Assembly (NCBI RefSeq): GCF_000330705.1
Contig: NZ_ANAM01000010.1
Coordinates: forward strand, 186,001 to 250,000
Origin: Salinicoccus carnicancri Crm
GTDB taxonomy: Bacteria > Bacillota > Bacilli > Staphylococcales > Salinicoccaceae
Direction: 5' to 3'
Length of the DNA: 64,000 nucleotides
The notes below the pieces were generated by a model. The model saw only the letters and a program-made list of their open reading frames with translations, was not told the origin of the DNA and did not search any database. A program made the position numbers and the translations under genes. Below, in pieces: positions 40,949 to 49,487 of this stretch. How positions within the stretch are numbered: the first letter of the stretch is position 1; every line of letters begins with the position of its first letter.

Positions 40949-41977
40949 TCATTTCCCTCCTGATAATTCTCTTAATAGTGTTGCACGTTCTTCATCGACC
41001 GCCTGTTCAAGAGATGTATAGTGTTTGTGCTGTTCGTTCAGTCTCATTTTGAGGAAAGCCGGCTGGATCAGCTGGATCCATTTCTGGAACTTGAAACCGT
41101 CATGCTCAAGGACTCCAAGATCAATGCCCAGCTTGACATCACTCAGACATTTCGCCGCTTCTTTAAGAGACATCTTATATGCATGCTTCAGCAGCCCGTA
41201 GGAACGGGATGCTGAATCTTTCACTTCAAGAAGATGTTCGCTTTCAAGACGTGAGCGCATCTCAAGTTCCTCTTCGATGATCTGCGACTTCAGCTCATCC
41301 AGGTTCTGGATAATCTCTTCCTCTCCCTGTCCCAGTGTGAGCTGATTCGACAGCTGATATATATGTCCGAGAGGAACGGACCCTTCTCCATATATACCTC
41401 TTAACGTAAATCCGAAACGGTTTAAATTGCCTGACAGCCGTTCAAGTTTCCTCCCCAGTGTAAGCGCGGGAAGATGGAGCATGACAGAGGCCCGCATGCC
41501 GGTTCCGACATTCGTCGGACAGGCTGTCAGGTAGCCGAAATGTTCATCGAAGGCATAGTCCACCACGTCTTCCAGGGATTCATCTATCTTTTCAGCTTCT
41601 TTGTAGAGTGCATGGATCGGCACTCCCGTGCCCATCGTCTGGATACGTATATGATCCTCTTCATTGATCATGATGGAAACCGATTCATTCTCATTGATGA
41701 AACTGTGCAGTCCCTGCCTGGTAAAGAGCGGACTGATCAGATGCTTTTCCACAAGCAACGCCTTGTCTTCGAACTTCAGCATGTTCATCGACACTTTCTG
41801 ATAGTCATCAAAAGCCGTGCTGAGTTTTTCCAGGACTGCATCCAGTCCATCGTCGTCCCTCATCATATGCGGAAAAGGGACATGCCTGACATTCCTGGCA
41901 AGCCGCACCCGTGCTGACATTTCAACAGGAAGCTCGGCGGACTCTTCTATCCAGGGGCTCACATTATTTTGCGCCAT
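40949..41977 (-). CDS. mcsB: Protein arginine kinase McsB
   Basis: McsB phosphorylates arginine residues of misfolded proteins, marking them for ClpCP, and relieves CtsR repression. It is a phosphagen-kinase-fold enzyme with [10 protein letters not shown] near the N-terminus and [20 protein letters not shown] mid-protein. The start [12 protein letters not shown] gives 342 residues and a short overlap with mcsA; the upstream ATG at 42016 would overlap mcsA by more than 50 bases. Confidence 0.95.
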   Translation of the reverse strand: MAQNNVSPWIEESAELPVEMSARVRLARNVRHVPFPHMMRDDDGLDAVLEKLSTAFDDYQKVSMNMLKFEDKALLVEKHLISPLFTRQGLHSFINENESVSIMINEEDHIRIQTMGTGVPIHALYKEAEKIDESLEDVVDYAFDEHFGYLTACPTNVGTGMRASVMLHLPALTLGRKLERLSGNLNRFGFTLRGIYGEGSVPLGHIYQLSNQLTLGQGEEEIIQNLDELKSQIIEEELEMRSRLESEHLLEVKDSASRSYGLLKHAYKMSLKEAAKCLSDVKLGIDLGVLEHDGFKFQKWIQLIQPAFLKMRLNEQHKHYTSLEQAVDEERATLLRELSGGK

Positions 41978-42485
41978 CCATTCCACCTGCCTTCTCAAGT
42001 TCCCTGATTTCATCACGGACGACTGCCGCTTCCTCGAATTCCTGTGATTCTATAAGTTCCGACAGTTTCTGCCTCAGTGTTTCAATCTGTTTTTTGACCT
42101 TTATCTGTGAACGGGCCTTTTTCGGCACTTTACCGATATGCTCCGTCTGATGCGCCTGGACACGTGTAATTATTTCCGGGGCCTGCCTGTCAAATGTGCT
42201 ATAGCAGTCCGGGCAGCCGAACTTTCCATTCTTGACAATTGAGTCGATGGTCGATCCGCACGTCTCACACTCCTTGCGTTTCCTCTCTTTCTGCTGCGTG
42301 GTCTTCTGCTGCGATAGTGATTTCAGCAACTGGTGGATGTTGAATGAATCGTCCGGATAGCTGAAGTCACTTTCAAAGGAGGCATTTGCACACTGTTCAC
42401 ACAAAAATTTTTCCGACTTATCCAATCCACTGCCTTTTGTAATGTGGATGGTCGCTTCACGCACATTGCATGATTCGCATTTCAT
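41964..42485 (-). CDS. mcsA: McsA, activator of McsB
   Basis: McsA, 173 residues, is a zinc protein needed for McsB kinase activity. CxxC pairs are seen in CESCNVREATIHI, CEQCANASF, CETCGSTI and CPDCYSTF, followed by a C-terminal UVR domain (LRQKLSELIESQEFEEAAVV). It sits between ctsR and mcsB in the class III heat-shock operon. Confidence 0.95.
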   Translation of the reverse strand: MKCESCNVREATIHITKGSGLDKSEKFLCEQCANASFESDFSYPDDSFNIHQLLKSLSQQKTTQQKERKRKECETCGSTIDSIVKNGKFGCPDCYSTFDRQAPEIITRVQAHQTEHIGKVPKKARSQIKVKKQIETLRQKLSELIESQEFEEAAVVRDEIRELEKAGGMDGAK

Positions 42486-42489
42486 CCGC

Positions 42490-42957
42490 TCACTCCTCGC
42501 TGTATAGAATAACGTCTATCACTCTTCTCAGAATACTCGCCCTTAATGTATCGCGGTAAGGGAGCTCCAGCATCAGTGTTTCACGTTCCACCGCGGCATT
42601 TATAATCTTTGCCTCTTTGATGGTTATGACCTCATTTTCGAACATGGACTGGATGATACGGTTTGCATTCTGTTCAGATACACCATCGCCGATGAGTTTC
42701 TTCAGATGGGCAAGATATTCAGACTTGGAATGCGTCTCCACTTTGGTAATTCTTATATATCCCCCGCCGCCGCGCTTGCTTTCCACGGTATACCCATGTT
42801 CATTTGTGAAGCGGGTCTTGATGACATAGTTCAGCTGCGATGGGACGCAATCAAATTTTTCAGCAATATGTGCCCGTTTTATCTCAACAACCTCACCGCC
42901 GGAGTCCTGGATCAGCTGCTTCAAATATTGTTCGATGATGTCCGACATATTACGCAT
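42490..42957 (-). CDS. ctsR: Class III stress gene repressor CtsR
   Basis: CtsR, 155 residues, is the winged-helix repressor of clp genes and acts as its own thermosensor. The HTH and glycine-rich wing are visible (AEKFDCVPSQLNYVIKTRF, then SKRGGGGYIRI). The C-terminal domain is the McsB-sensitive part. GAGGTGAT precedes the ATG at 42957. A perfect CtsR box lies just upstream, so the operon is autoregulated. Confidence 0.96.
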   Translation of the reverse strand: MRNMSDIIEQYLKQLIQDSGGEVVEIKRAHIAEKFDCVPSQLNYVIKTRFTNEHGYTVESKRGGGGYIRITKVETHSKSEYLAHLKKLIGDGVSEQNANRIIQSMFENEVITIKEAKIINAAVERETLMLELPYRDTLRASILRRVIDVILYSEE

Positions 42958-42969
42958 TTCATCACCTCT

Positions 42970-42986
42970 TTTGACCTTCTTTGACT
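42970..42986 (-). promoter_or_regulatory. CtsR operator
   Basis: Minus strand AGTCAAAGAAGGTCAAA is a full match to the CtsR heptad repeat RGTCAAANANRGTCAAA. It lies between the -10 and the ctsR ribosome site, so bound CtsR would block initiation. Confidence 0.95.
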
Positions 42987-42989
42987 ATA

Positions 42990-43018
42990 ATTATATAATC
43001 TCAGTCGGAATAAGGCAA
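42990..43018 (-). promoter_or_regulatory. Sigma-A promoter of ctsR-mcsA-mcsB-clpC
   Basis: Minus-strand TTGCCT (43013-43018), 17 bases, TATAAT (42990-42995), immediately upstream of the CtsR box. Confidence 0.82.
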
Positions 43019-43050
43019 ATGGAAAGTTTTATAAATTCCCCCTTTATTTC

Positions 43051-43071
43051 TGTAAACGTTTGCATTATAAT
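43051..43071 (+). promoter_or_regulatory. cre site and -10 of nupC
   Basis: TGTAAACGTTTGCA (43051-43064) matches the CcpA cre consensus at every position. A TATAAT (43066-43071) follows after one base and a weak -35 (TTTATT, 43043-43048) precedes. CcpA bound here would cover the spacer, giving catabolite repression of the nucleoside transporter. Confidence 0.85.
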
Positions 43072-43158
43072 AATTAAGGACTATTTTACAATCAGGTTTT
43101 AAACGCACATAATGGATTCATACATAATTGTAAATAAAAAACTTATGAGGTGACCGTA

Positions 43159-44373
43159 TTGAGTATTCTACTGGGTATTATCGGTATTGCTTTCACGCTG
43201 TTTTTAGCATGGCTTGCCAGCAGCAACCGTAAACTCGCCTTCAAAAACTGGAAGAACATCCTCGTTCTTCTCGCCATCCAGCTGCTTTTTGCATTCCTTC
43301 TTCTTTCCACAGGTGCTGGACAGTCCATCATCGGCGCATTGGCTTCAGGATTTAACGTGCTGCTCGGTTTCGCAGCAGAAGGTGTCGGATTCGTAATGGG
43401 GGATCTCACAACTCTTGAAGATGGTGCCCCTGCAGACGTGTTCTTCTTTAATGTTCTTCTGCCTATCATCGTCATTTCCGCACTGATCGGCATTCTGCAG
43501 TTCACGAAGATCCTTCCGCTCATCATCCGTGGAATGGGAATTCTGCTGACTAAAGTGACCGGCATGGGTTACCTTGAATCATACAACGGTGCAGCATCCA
43601 TGATTCTCGGGCAGTCCGAAGTATTCATCTCCCTGAAAAACCAGCTGCCTAAACTGACAACACACAGGCTGTACACTCTTTCGGCACAGTCCATGGGGTC
43701 CGTTTCACTGTCCATCGTCGGCGCATACATGACGATGCTCGAGCCCCAGTATGTAGTTGCAGCAATCGTACTCAACCTGTTCGGTGCATATGTCATCGTA
43801 CACGTAATCAATCCTTATATACTGACAGAAGAGGAAGAGGCTGCCACTGACATCGGCGGCAGCCCGGATGACGGAAAATCCTTCTTCCAGATTCTTGGGG
43901 ACTACATCATGGATGGTGCCAAAGTCGCGATGACTGTTGCAGCGATGCTGATCGGCTATATTGCCCTGATCGCCATCCTGAACCAGGCATTCCTGCTCAT
44001 CCCCGGTGTCAGCATCACATTCCAGGACGTTCTCGGCTACATTTTCATGCCAATTGCATTCCTTATCGGGATACCTTGGTCTGAAGCACAGCAGGCAGGC
44101 GCCCTCATGGCAACGAAGCTCATCACCAATGAATTCGTAGCGATGCTCGACTATCAGGCGATTGCCGATCAGTTCAGTGAGAAGTCACAGGCGATGATTT
44201 CAGTATTCCTTGTTTCATTCGCCAACTTCTCAAGCATCGGCATCATTGCAGGCTCTGTCAAAGGCCTCCATAACGAAAGTGGCGACAAAGTTGCAAAATT
44301 CGGCCTCAAACTCGTCTATGGTGCTTCACTCGTGAGTCTGCTTACAGCAACAATTGTCGGGTTCTTCGCATAA
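43159..44373 (+). CDS. nupC: Concentrative nucleoside transporter NupC
   Basis: CNT-family nucleoside/cation symporter, about 404 residues with eight to ten helices. Diagnostic segments are GMGYLESYNGAASMILGQSE and FANFSSIGIIAGSVKGL (shown in part). The start is taken as TTG at 43159 (MSILLGIIG), 5 bases after GAGGTGA; the GTG at 43150 overlaps that ribosome site. In Staphylococcus nupC sits between pdxT and ctsR; here about 18 kb has been placed between nupC and pdxT. Confidence 0.94.
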   Translation: MSILLGIIGIAFTLFLAWLASSNRKLAFKNWKNILVLLAIQLLFAFLLLSTGAGQSIIGALASGFNVLLGFAAEGVGFVMGDLTTLEDGAPADVFFFNVLLPIIVISALIGILQFTKILPLIIRGMGILLTKVTGMGYLESYNGAASMILGQSEVFISLKNQLPKLTTHRLYTLSAQSMGSVSLSIVGAYMTMLEPQYVVAAIVLNLFGAYVIVHVINPYILTEEEEAATDIGGSPDDGKSFFQILGDYIMDGAKVAMTVAAMLIGYIALIAILNQAFLLIPGVSITFQDVLGYIFMPIAFLIGIPWSEAQQAGALMATKLITNEFVAMLDYQAIADQFSEKSQAMISVFLVSFANFSSIGIIAGSVKGLHNESGDKVAKFGLKLVYGASLVSLLTATIVGFFA

Positions 44374-44392
44374 TGAAATACCGTTTTACATT

Positions 44393-44419
44393 GGAGACCG
44401 GACGGCCGGTCTCCTTTTT
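44393..44419 (+). terminator. Terminator of nupC
   Basis: Nine-bp perfect arms (GGAGACCGG, 44393-44401; CCGGTCTCC, 44406-44414), 4-nt loop, then TTTTT. Confidence 0.92.
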
Positions 44420-44511
44420 ATATCTTCAAATGGTCACAGCTTTCCAAGATGGCATTTGGAATTCAGCATGATAGAATTGAAGCCAACAATAGAAAGACGG
44501 AGAGATTCATT

Positions 44512-45321
44512 ATGAAAATTGGCGTCATTTCCGATCTGCATATCGATCGCGGAAATATAGGAACTGATATATATGAGACACTGCTGTCGGAAGAAGTGAA
44601 ATCCCGCGAACTGGATCTCCTGCTCATTGCCGGAGATGTTTCCAGTCATTATACAATGACTGCGGAATTCCTTGAAAACATGCGCAGCCTCACGGAGATG
44701 GAGATTCTCTTCGTACCCGGCAACCATGACTACTGGCTCGGCAGCAGGGAGGATATGACGACACGGGATGTGTATGAATTCTATAAGCACATGCCGGGCA
44801 GTCTCCTGGAATCGCCCTACATCGTAAATGACGACTGGGCAATTGTCGGCCACAGCGGTTGGTATGACTATACTTATGCAGATGAGCGCTTCGGTGATGA
44901 GAAGCTCACCCGAGGAAAATTCTACGGCGGTACCTGGCAGGATAAGCTGAAGGTGGACTGGCAGATGCATGACAGGGAATTATCCAGGGTCTTTGCGGAC
45001 AAAGTGGAGACTGACATGGAAAAAACCGATGGCAGGAACATCATCATGATGACTCATGTTGTCACCAACAGAAGATATGCCGTCCCCATGCCCCACCGCC
45101 TTTTCGACTATTTCAATGCATTCATCGGCACCTCGGATTTTGATACACTGTATGAAAAGTATCCCATCAGATACAGCATCATGGGGCACGTCCATTTCCG
45201 CCACCAATTCAGGCAGGACAACCTCACGTATATATGTGCCTGCCTCGGCTATCAGCGCGAATGGCGGACCGATGATATCAAAACGGAGATAATGAATACT
45301 TTGCAGGTGATAGAAATATGA
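44512..45321 (+). CDS. Calcineurin-like metallophosphoesterase
   Basis: A 269-residue metallophosphoesterase with all five family motifs: ISDLHID (residues 6-12), AGDVSSHY, GNHDYW, MMTHVV and MGHVHFR. The two-metal centre should therefore be active, and the substrate is unknown. The start MKIGVIS follows GGAGA; longer upstream reading is not needed. It is a single gene closed by a terminator shared with yerC. Confidence 0.88.
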   Translation: MKIGVISDLHIDRGNIGTDIYETLLSEEVKSRELDLLLIAGDVSSHYTMTAEFLENMRSLTEMEILFVPGNHDYWLGSREDMTTRDVYEFYKHMPGSLLESPYIVNDDWAIVGHSGWYDYTYADERFGDEKLTRGKFYGGTWQDKLKVDWQMHDRELSRVFADKVETDMEKTDGRNIIMMTHVVTNRRYAVPMPHRLFDYFNAFIGTSDFDTLYEKYPIRYSIMGHVHFRHQFRQDNLTYICACLGYQREWRTDDIKTEIMNTLQVIEI

Positions 45322-45331
45322 CTGCGAACCG

Positions 45332-45368
45332 AAAAACCGTATGCGGCACAAACCCGCATACGGTTTTT
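45332..45368. terminator. Bidirectional terminator, phosphoesterase and yerC
   Basis: Perfect 15-bp arms (45332-45346 and 45354-45368) with A5/T5 at the outer ends. The minus yerC stop codon lies in the outer arm. Confidence 0.9.
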
Positions 45369-45654
45369 ATTCCATACGGTCTATGATCCTGTGATAGCCG
45401 TCACTGCCGTAATCAAGGCACCGTTTCACCCGTGAGACTGTGGCGCTTGAAGCCCCGGTTTCATCCTGCACTTTCTGATAAGTCTGCCCTTCTTTGATCC
45501 TCTTGGCCACCTGGAAGCGCTGCTTGAGCGACACCAGCTCATTCGTGGTGCAGAGATCATCAAAAAAATGGTAGCAGTCATCGAGATTCTCGAGTTTCAT
45601 GATTCCTTCGAACAGGTCATCAAGTTCTTTTCCTCTCAGTCTATCTATCTGCAT
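45367..45654 (-). CDS. TrpR-like repressor, YerC/HisR type
   Basis: A 95-residue TrpR-fold DNA-binding protein of the YerC family, with SLKQRFQVAKRIKEGQTYQK and the helix-turn-helix TGASSATVSRVKRCLD. In several Firmicutes a member of this family (HisR) is inferred to repress histidine biosynthesis, and here it is divergent from the whole his operon with a palindrome between. The start MQIDRLRGKELDD follows GGAGGGAAC. Effector inferred to be histidine or a derivative. Confidence 0.85.
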   Translation of the reverse strand: MQIDRLRGKELDDLFEGIMKLENLDDCYHFFDDLCTTNELVSLKQRFQVAKRIKEGQTYQKVQDETGASSATVSRVKRCLDYGSDGYHRIIDRME

Positions 45655-45688
45655 GGCGTTCCCTCCATTAATACGACCATCATAACAA

Positions 45689-45712
45689 AACACTTTAGCT
45701 ATTTAAAGTGTT
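45689..45712. promoter_or_regulatory. Palindromic operator between yerC and hisZ
   Basis: AACACTTTA, 6 bases, TAAAGTGTT is a perfect inverted repeat. It overlaps a likely minus-strand yerC promoter (TTTAAA, 17, TATGAT at 45679-45684) and lies 21 bases upstream of the his -35. A half-site-like CTAAAGT recurs near 45790. It is the probable YerC/HisR site. Confidence 0.7.
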
Positions 45713-45733
45713 GAATCAATTGTCTGAAATGTC

Positions 45734-45762
45734 TTGCATTGGATAGTTTTATTTGTTACTAT
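45734..45762 (+). promoter_or_regulatory. Sigma-A promoter of the his operon
   Basis: TTGCAT (45734-45739), 17 bases, TACTAT (45757-45762), about 50 bases before hisZ. No T-box or leader peptide was seen between it and hisZ. Confidence 0.7.
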
Positions 45763-45813
45763 TCTATTTATTGATTATTCTTTATCACGCTAAAGTATTA
45801 AAGGAGACAGCCT

Positions 45814-46617
45814 ATGAAGAACGAATTGATTATGAACCGTCTGGCACTTGCACAGGACTATACCCGGCTGCTTGATGATGAAGGGTACCAGCTGATCGAT
45901 ATGAACATGGTGGAACCGTTCCGGATTGATGATAAACGGCACCATTCCTCCACAATCATCTTCGAAAAGAATGAACAGCTCTTCTCCATCCGCAGCGACT
46001 GGACGAGATCCCTCCTGAACTATAACGATAACTACTACCTCAGCCACCGTTTCTTCGGATACTTCGGACCGGTGGTCAGGAATTATAAAACATTCTATCA
46101 GGCAGGCGTGGAGCTCTATGGTCCGACAGAGACAGACGTGCTGGGCAGCATCGATATGCACCTGTCATTCATCAGAGAGACATACGGCCGTGAATTCAGC
46201 TCGATTGTCGTCAATGACGACAAACTCCTCGATCTGTATATCGAAAAGTATGGACTTCCCGAGGACATCCGCAAACTTGTCCATGAAAAGAACCTGTCCG
46301 AACTGCAAAAGCGCCTGGGCCGGACGCATCCGCTCTATAAACTGATGACGGCGAAAGTCAGCGATCAGATTACACTTGTGAACAGGGAATTCGGAGAGAC
46401 GGATATCATGAAGTTTCTCAACCATCTCGACGAATATCTCAGGAAGTACGGCATGAAGTTCATCCTGGACCTGTCATTCCGCTCCCCGCAGTCATACTAC
46501 AACGGATTTTATTTCCAGGTGTTCCTGGACCATGACTATCCGCTGTTGAGCGGCGGCGAATACAACAGCAGTGCATTCGGCATTGCGGTGAACCTGTCCA
46601 ATGGAGGTCTCCTATGA
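45814..46617 (+). CDS. hisZ: ATP phosphoribosyltransferase regulatory subunit HisZ
   Basis: HisZ is a HisRS-like paralogue that forms the active enzyme with short HisG. At 267 residues it is much shorter than the usual form near 390, but short HisZ is normal in staphylococci and the frame is intact. Class II synthetase-like motifs remain (LFSIRSDWTRSLLN and the C-terminal LLSGGEYN). AAAGGAGACAGCCT precedes the ATG. It overlaps hisG by 4 bases. Confidence 0.88.
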   Translation: MKNELIMNRLALAQDYTRLLDDEGYQLIDMNMVEPFRIDDKRHHSSTIIFEKNEQLFSIRSDWTRSLLNYNDNYYLSHRFFGYFGPVVRNYKTFYQAGVELYGPTETDVLGSIDMHLSFIRETYGREFSSIVVNDDKLLDLYIEKYGLPEDIRKLVHEKNLSELQKRLGRTHPLYKLMTAKVSDQITLVNREFGETDIMKFLNHLDEYLRKYGMKFILDLSFRSPQSYYNGFYFQVFLDHDYPLLSGGEYNSSAFGIAVNLSNGGLL

Positions 46618-47216
46618 TTACTGTTGCATTGACAAAAGGACGTCTTTTCAAAGACTTCATCGAATATATGGAAGAAAACGGACTGAATGACTATATCGGG
46701 GCGCTGACCGGCGAAACACGCTCCCTCTATACTGTAGTGGATGATGTGAAATTCATCTTCGCCAAAGGCCCCGACGTCCCGACCTATGTCGAAAGCGGCG
46801 TGGCGGATCTCGGAATCGTCGGTTCGGATATCATCGCTGAAGATGAGTTCAACATCCTGAACGTCTCCCAGCTGCCGTTCGGCGACTGCCACTTCTCCGT
46901 CGCCGCCCTCCCGGGGCAGGAAGCGTTCGGCACCATCGCAACCAAATATACAAATGTCGCATTCGAACACTTCAAAAACAGGAAAATGGATGTGTCGCTC
47001 GTACATCTGAACGGTTCTGTCGAACTGGCGCCGCTCCTCGGGCTGTCCGACGCAATCGTCGACATCGTACAGACAGGCGGAACCCTCAGGGACAACGGGC
47101 TGATCGAATACGAAAAGATCATGGACATACACGCCCGGCTCATCGCAAACAAGCGCACATTCTATACCAAAGAAGACGGAATATATGCATTTTTAAAAGA
47201 AATCGGGGTGGTCTGA
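46614..47216 (+). CDS. hisG: ATP phosphoribosyltransferase catalytic subunit (short form)
   Basis: HisG, first step of histidine synthesis, joining ATP and PRPP. The 200 residues are the short form lacking the C-terminal regulatory domain, which fits the presence of hisZ. TVALTKGRL opens the protein, LGIVGSDII follows, and the PRPP loop is DIVQTGGTLRDNGL. It shares bases with both neighbours. Confidence 0.96.
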   Translation: MITVALTKGRLFKDFIEYMEENGLNDYIGALTGETRSLYTVVDDVKFIFAKGPDVPTYVESGVADLGIVGSDIIAEDEFNILNVSQLPFGDCHFSVAALPGQEAFGTIATKYTNVAFEHFKNRKMDVSLVHLNGSVELAPLLGLSDAIVDIVQTGGTLRDNGLIEYEKIMDIHARLIANKRTFYTKEDGIYAFLKEIGVV

Positions 47217-48448
47217 TGAATGCACTGGAATTCAGGGAAATATTTCAGGACAGGACGGAAACAGCCGGATTTGAAGGCATGCGCGGTGTAATGGAAATCA
47301 TAGAAGATGTGAGACGGGACAAAGATGCAGCACTCCGGTCATACACGGAACAATTCGACGGACGTACTCCCGACACATTCAAAGTTCCCCCGGAAAAACT
47401 TAAGGACAGCTACGATGCACTGCCGGAGGACAGGAGGCGGGCACTTGAAAAAATCAGGGAACGCATCGAAGACTACCAGAGAATGATCAGATACGAAGAC
47501 CGCGATGACGGAGAATTCAAATATGTCTATCATCCGATTGAGAAAGTCGGCGTATACGTACCTGGCGGAACAGCGCTGTACCCTTCCAGCGTGCTCATGA
47601 CGGTTGTGCCGGCAATGGTTGCCGGCGTCGGCGAAATACATGTCGTGACACCGACATTCGAAGACAGCAACATCACTTTCGCCGCCCTCCATATATGCGG
47701 CGTGGAGAATGTGTATACCGTGGGCGGCGCCCAGGCCGTCGCTGCGCTTGCGTTCGGCACTGAATCCATACCAAAAGTGGACAAGATCGTCGGCCCCGGC
47801 AACTACTATGTCGCACTTGCCAAGCGCCTGCTGTTCGGGGAGGTCGGGATCGATATGATCGCCGGACCGAGTGAAATCCTGATCTATGTGGATGAAGACG
47901 TGAATGTGGATGCCATCGTCTATGACATTTTTGCACAATCAGAGCATGACAGGAATGCACGCACATTCCTGCTCAGCGAAGATCAGAGCATCATCGACCG
48001 GGTTGAAGACAGAATCGGAGATCTGATCGACCGGCAGCCGCGTGCCGAAATCATAAAGCAATCGATAGAAACCAATCATTACGCAGTCGTGGATTCCCGC
48101 CAGTCCCTCCTCGCACTGGTGAACCACATTGCACCGGAACACGTTTCCGTGCAGCACAGGGATTCCGACATGATCATCCGCAACATCAAATATGCCGGTG
48201 CAGTGTTTGAAGGATACTATTCTCCTGAAGCCATCGGCGACTATGCTGCCGGCCCGTCCCATGTGCTGCCGACAGACCGGACGGGACGTTTCAGCCACGG
48301 GCTGAACGTCAATGACTTCCTGACAAGCCATGCAGTCATCTCTCTCACGGAAGATACCTTCGGCAATATCGCAGAACCGGCGATGACAGTCGCAGAGCAG
48401 GAACAGCTGGATGCACATTATCAATCATTGAAAATAAGAACGGAGTGA
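47216..48448 (+). CDS. hisD: Histidinol dehydrogenase
   Basis: HisD performs the last two oxidations from histidinol to histidine. The 410 residues carry YVPGGTALYPSSVLM, the KIVGPGNYYV cofactor region, DMIAGPSEI and the catalytic Glu/His segment HIAPEHVSV. The SHVLPTDRTGRFS loop near the C-terminus is also family-typical. Start and hisG stop overlap by a base. Confidence 0.97.
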   Translation: MNALEFREIFQDRTETAGFEGMRGVMEIIEDVRRDKDAALRSYTEQFDGRTPDTFKVPPEKLKDSYDALPEDRRRALEKIRERIEDYQRMIRYEDRDDGEFKYVYHPIEKVGVYVPGGTALYPSSVLMTVVPAMVAGVGEIHVVTPTFEDSNITFAALHICGVENVYTVGGAQAVAALAFGTESIPKVDKIVGPGNYYVALAKRLLFGEVGIDMIAGPSEILIYVDEDVNVDAIVYDIFAQSEHDRNARTFLLSEDQSIIDRVEDRIGDLIDRQPRAEIIKQSIETNHYAVVDSRQSLLALVNHIAPEHVSVQHRDSDMIIRNIKYAGAVFEGYYSPEAIGDYAAGPSHVLPTDRTGRFSHGLNVNDFLTSHAVISLTEDTFGNIAEPAMTVAEQEQLDAHYQSLKIRTE

Positions 48449-48452
48449 TCAG

Positions 48453-49487
48453 ATGATCCACATGGACAGGAACACAAGTCCGCTCTCCCCGCTTTCCGAT
48501 GAAACTGTCGGTGAAGTCGCAAGGAGTACAGTCCTCAATGAATACCCGAGTGATGAAATCACCCGGTTCAAACAGCTCTACGCCGATCATTACGGCATCC
48601 GTCCGGAACAGATGGAAGTCGCCAACGGCTCTGATGAGTGGATACAGAAGACTATCATGACACTTGGACAGCGTGGCGTCATGGCCCTCTCCCCCGATTT
48701 CGTCATGTACGAAGAGTATTCCAGGCAGACGGACGCCCCGTTCTACACGGTGCCATGTGATGCAGGGTTCCGTTTCAACTTTGATGAGGTGATACGCTCC
48801 ATCGAGGAGAAACGGCCGTCTTTATTCCTGATATCCATGCCACACAATCCTACCGGCCAGCTCTTTGATGCTGAAGTGCTCGAGCGTCTCTCACAGGCTA
48901 TGAAGGCTGCCGGCGGCTATCTCGTGCTGGATGAAGCATATGCTGAATTCGCACCGGCCTACCGGAGACCTGCAGGGGAACATGTCATCATCATACGCAC
49001 GCTCAGCAAGATTTTCGGCATTGCCGGACTCAGGGTCGGCATCGCAGTTGCGGATGGGGAAACTTTCAGCCGCATCACCCGGCTGAACCACCCCTACCCC
49101 GTGAACTCCCTGTCTTTGAACCTCGCATCACGGATATTCGAAAACAGGGATCAGCTGAAAAAGTTCACAGATTACCAGCTGGCATCAAAGAAACAGCTTG
49201 ACGCAGCGTTCCGCCCGCTCGGGAACAGGATAAAGACAATCGAATCCAGTACCAACTTCATCTTCACCTACGGCAGGAACGCACGATCCCTCGGAGAGTA
49301 CCTGGAAGAAAACGGCTATCAGCCGAGGATGTACGATACACCGCCTTTAGGCGATGTCGTCCGCTACTCCATCATCAGGCTTGAAGATTATACGGGTCTC
49401 AAAAAATTAATCAATGAATGGAGCACACAATATGATCAGGAAAGAAAGATCGACACAGGAAACACGGATTTCCATTTCACTCGATGA
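48453..49487 (+). CDS. hisC: Histidinol-phosphate aminotransferase
   Basis: PLP-dependent class I/II aminotransferase of 344 residues. VLDEAYAEF holds the PLP-contacting Asp and Tyr, and the Schiff-base Lys is in RTLSKIFGIAGLRVG; the C-terminal Arg region is PRMYDTPPLGD. Its 3' end runs about 56 bases into hisB in another frame, so the last 18 or so residues (ending GNTDFHFTR) are probably a non-conserved extension. Confidence 0.94.
   Translation: MIHMDRNTSPLSPLSDETVGEVARSTVLNEYPSDEITRFKQLYADHYGIRPEQMEVANGSDEWIQKTIMTLGQRGVMALSPDFVMYEEYSRQTDAPFYTVPCDAGFRFNFDEVIRSIEEKRPSLFLISMPHNPTGQLFDAEVLERLSQAMKAAGGYLVLDEAYAEFAPAYRRPAGEHVIIIRTLSKIFGIAGLRVGIAVADGETFSRITRLNHPYPVNSLSLNLASRIFENRDQLKKFTDYQLASKKQLDAAFRPLGNRIKTIESSTNFIFTYGRNARSLGEYLEENGYQPRMYDTPPLGDVVRYSIIRLEDYTGLKKLINEWSTQYDQERKIDTGNTDFHFTR

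Noticed and set aside
43150-43158. GTG at 43150 as the nupC start
   Set aside because: It overlaps the GAGGTGA ribosome site; the TTG at 43159 has proper spacing.
45814-46617. hisZ as a truncated pseudogene because of its short length
   Set aside because: The frame is intact, a strong ribosome site is present, it is tightly coupled to short-form hisG, and short HisZ is usual in staphylococci.
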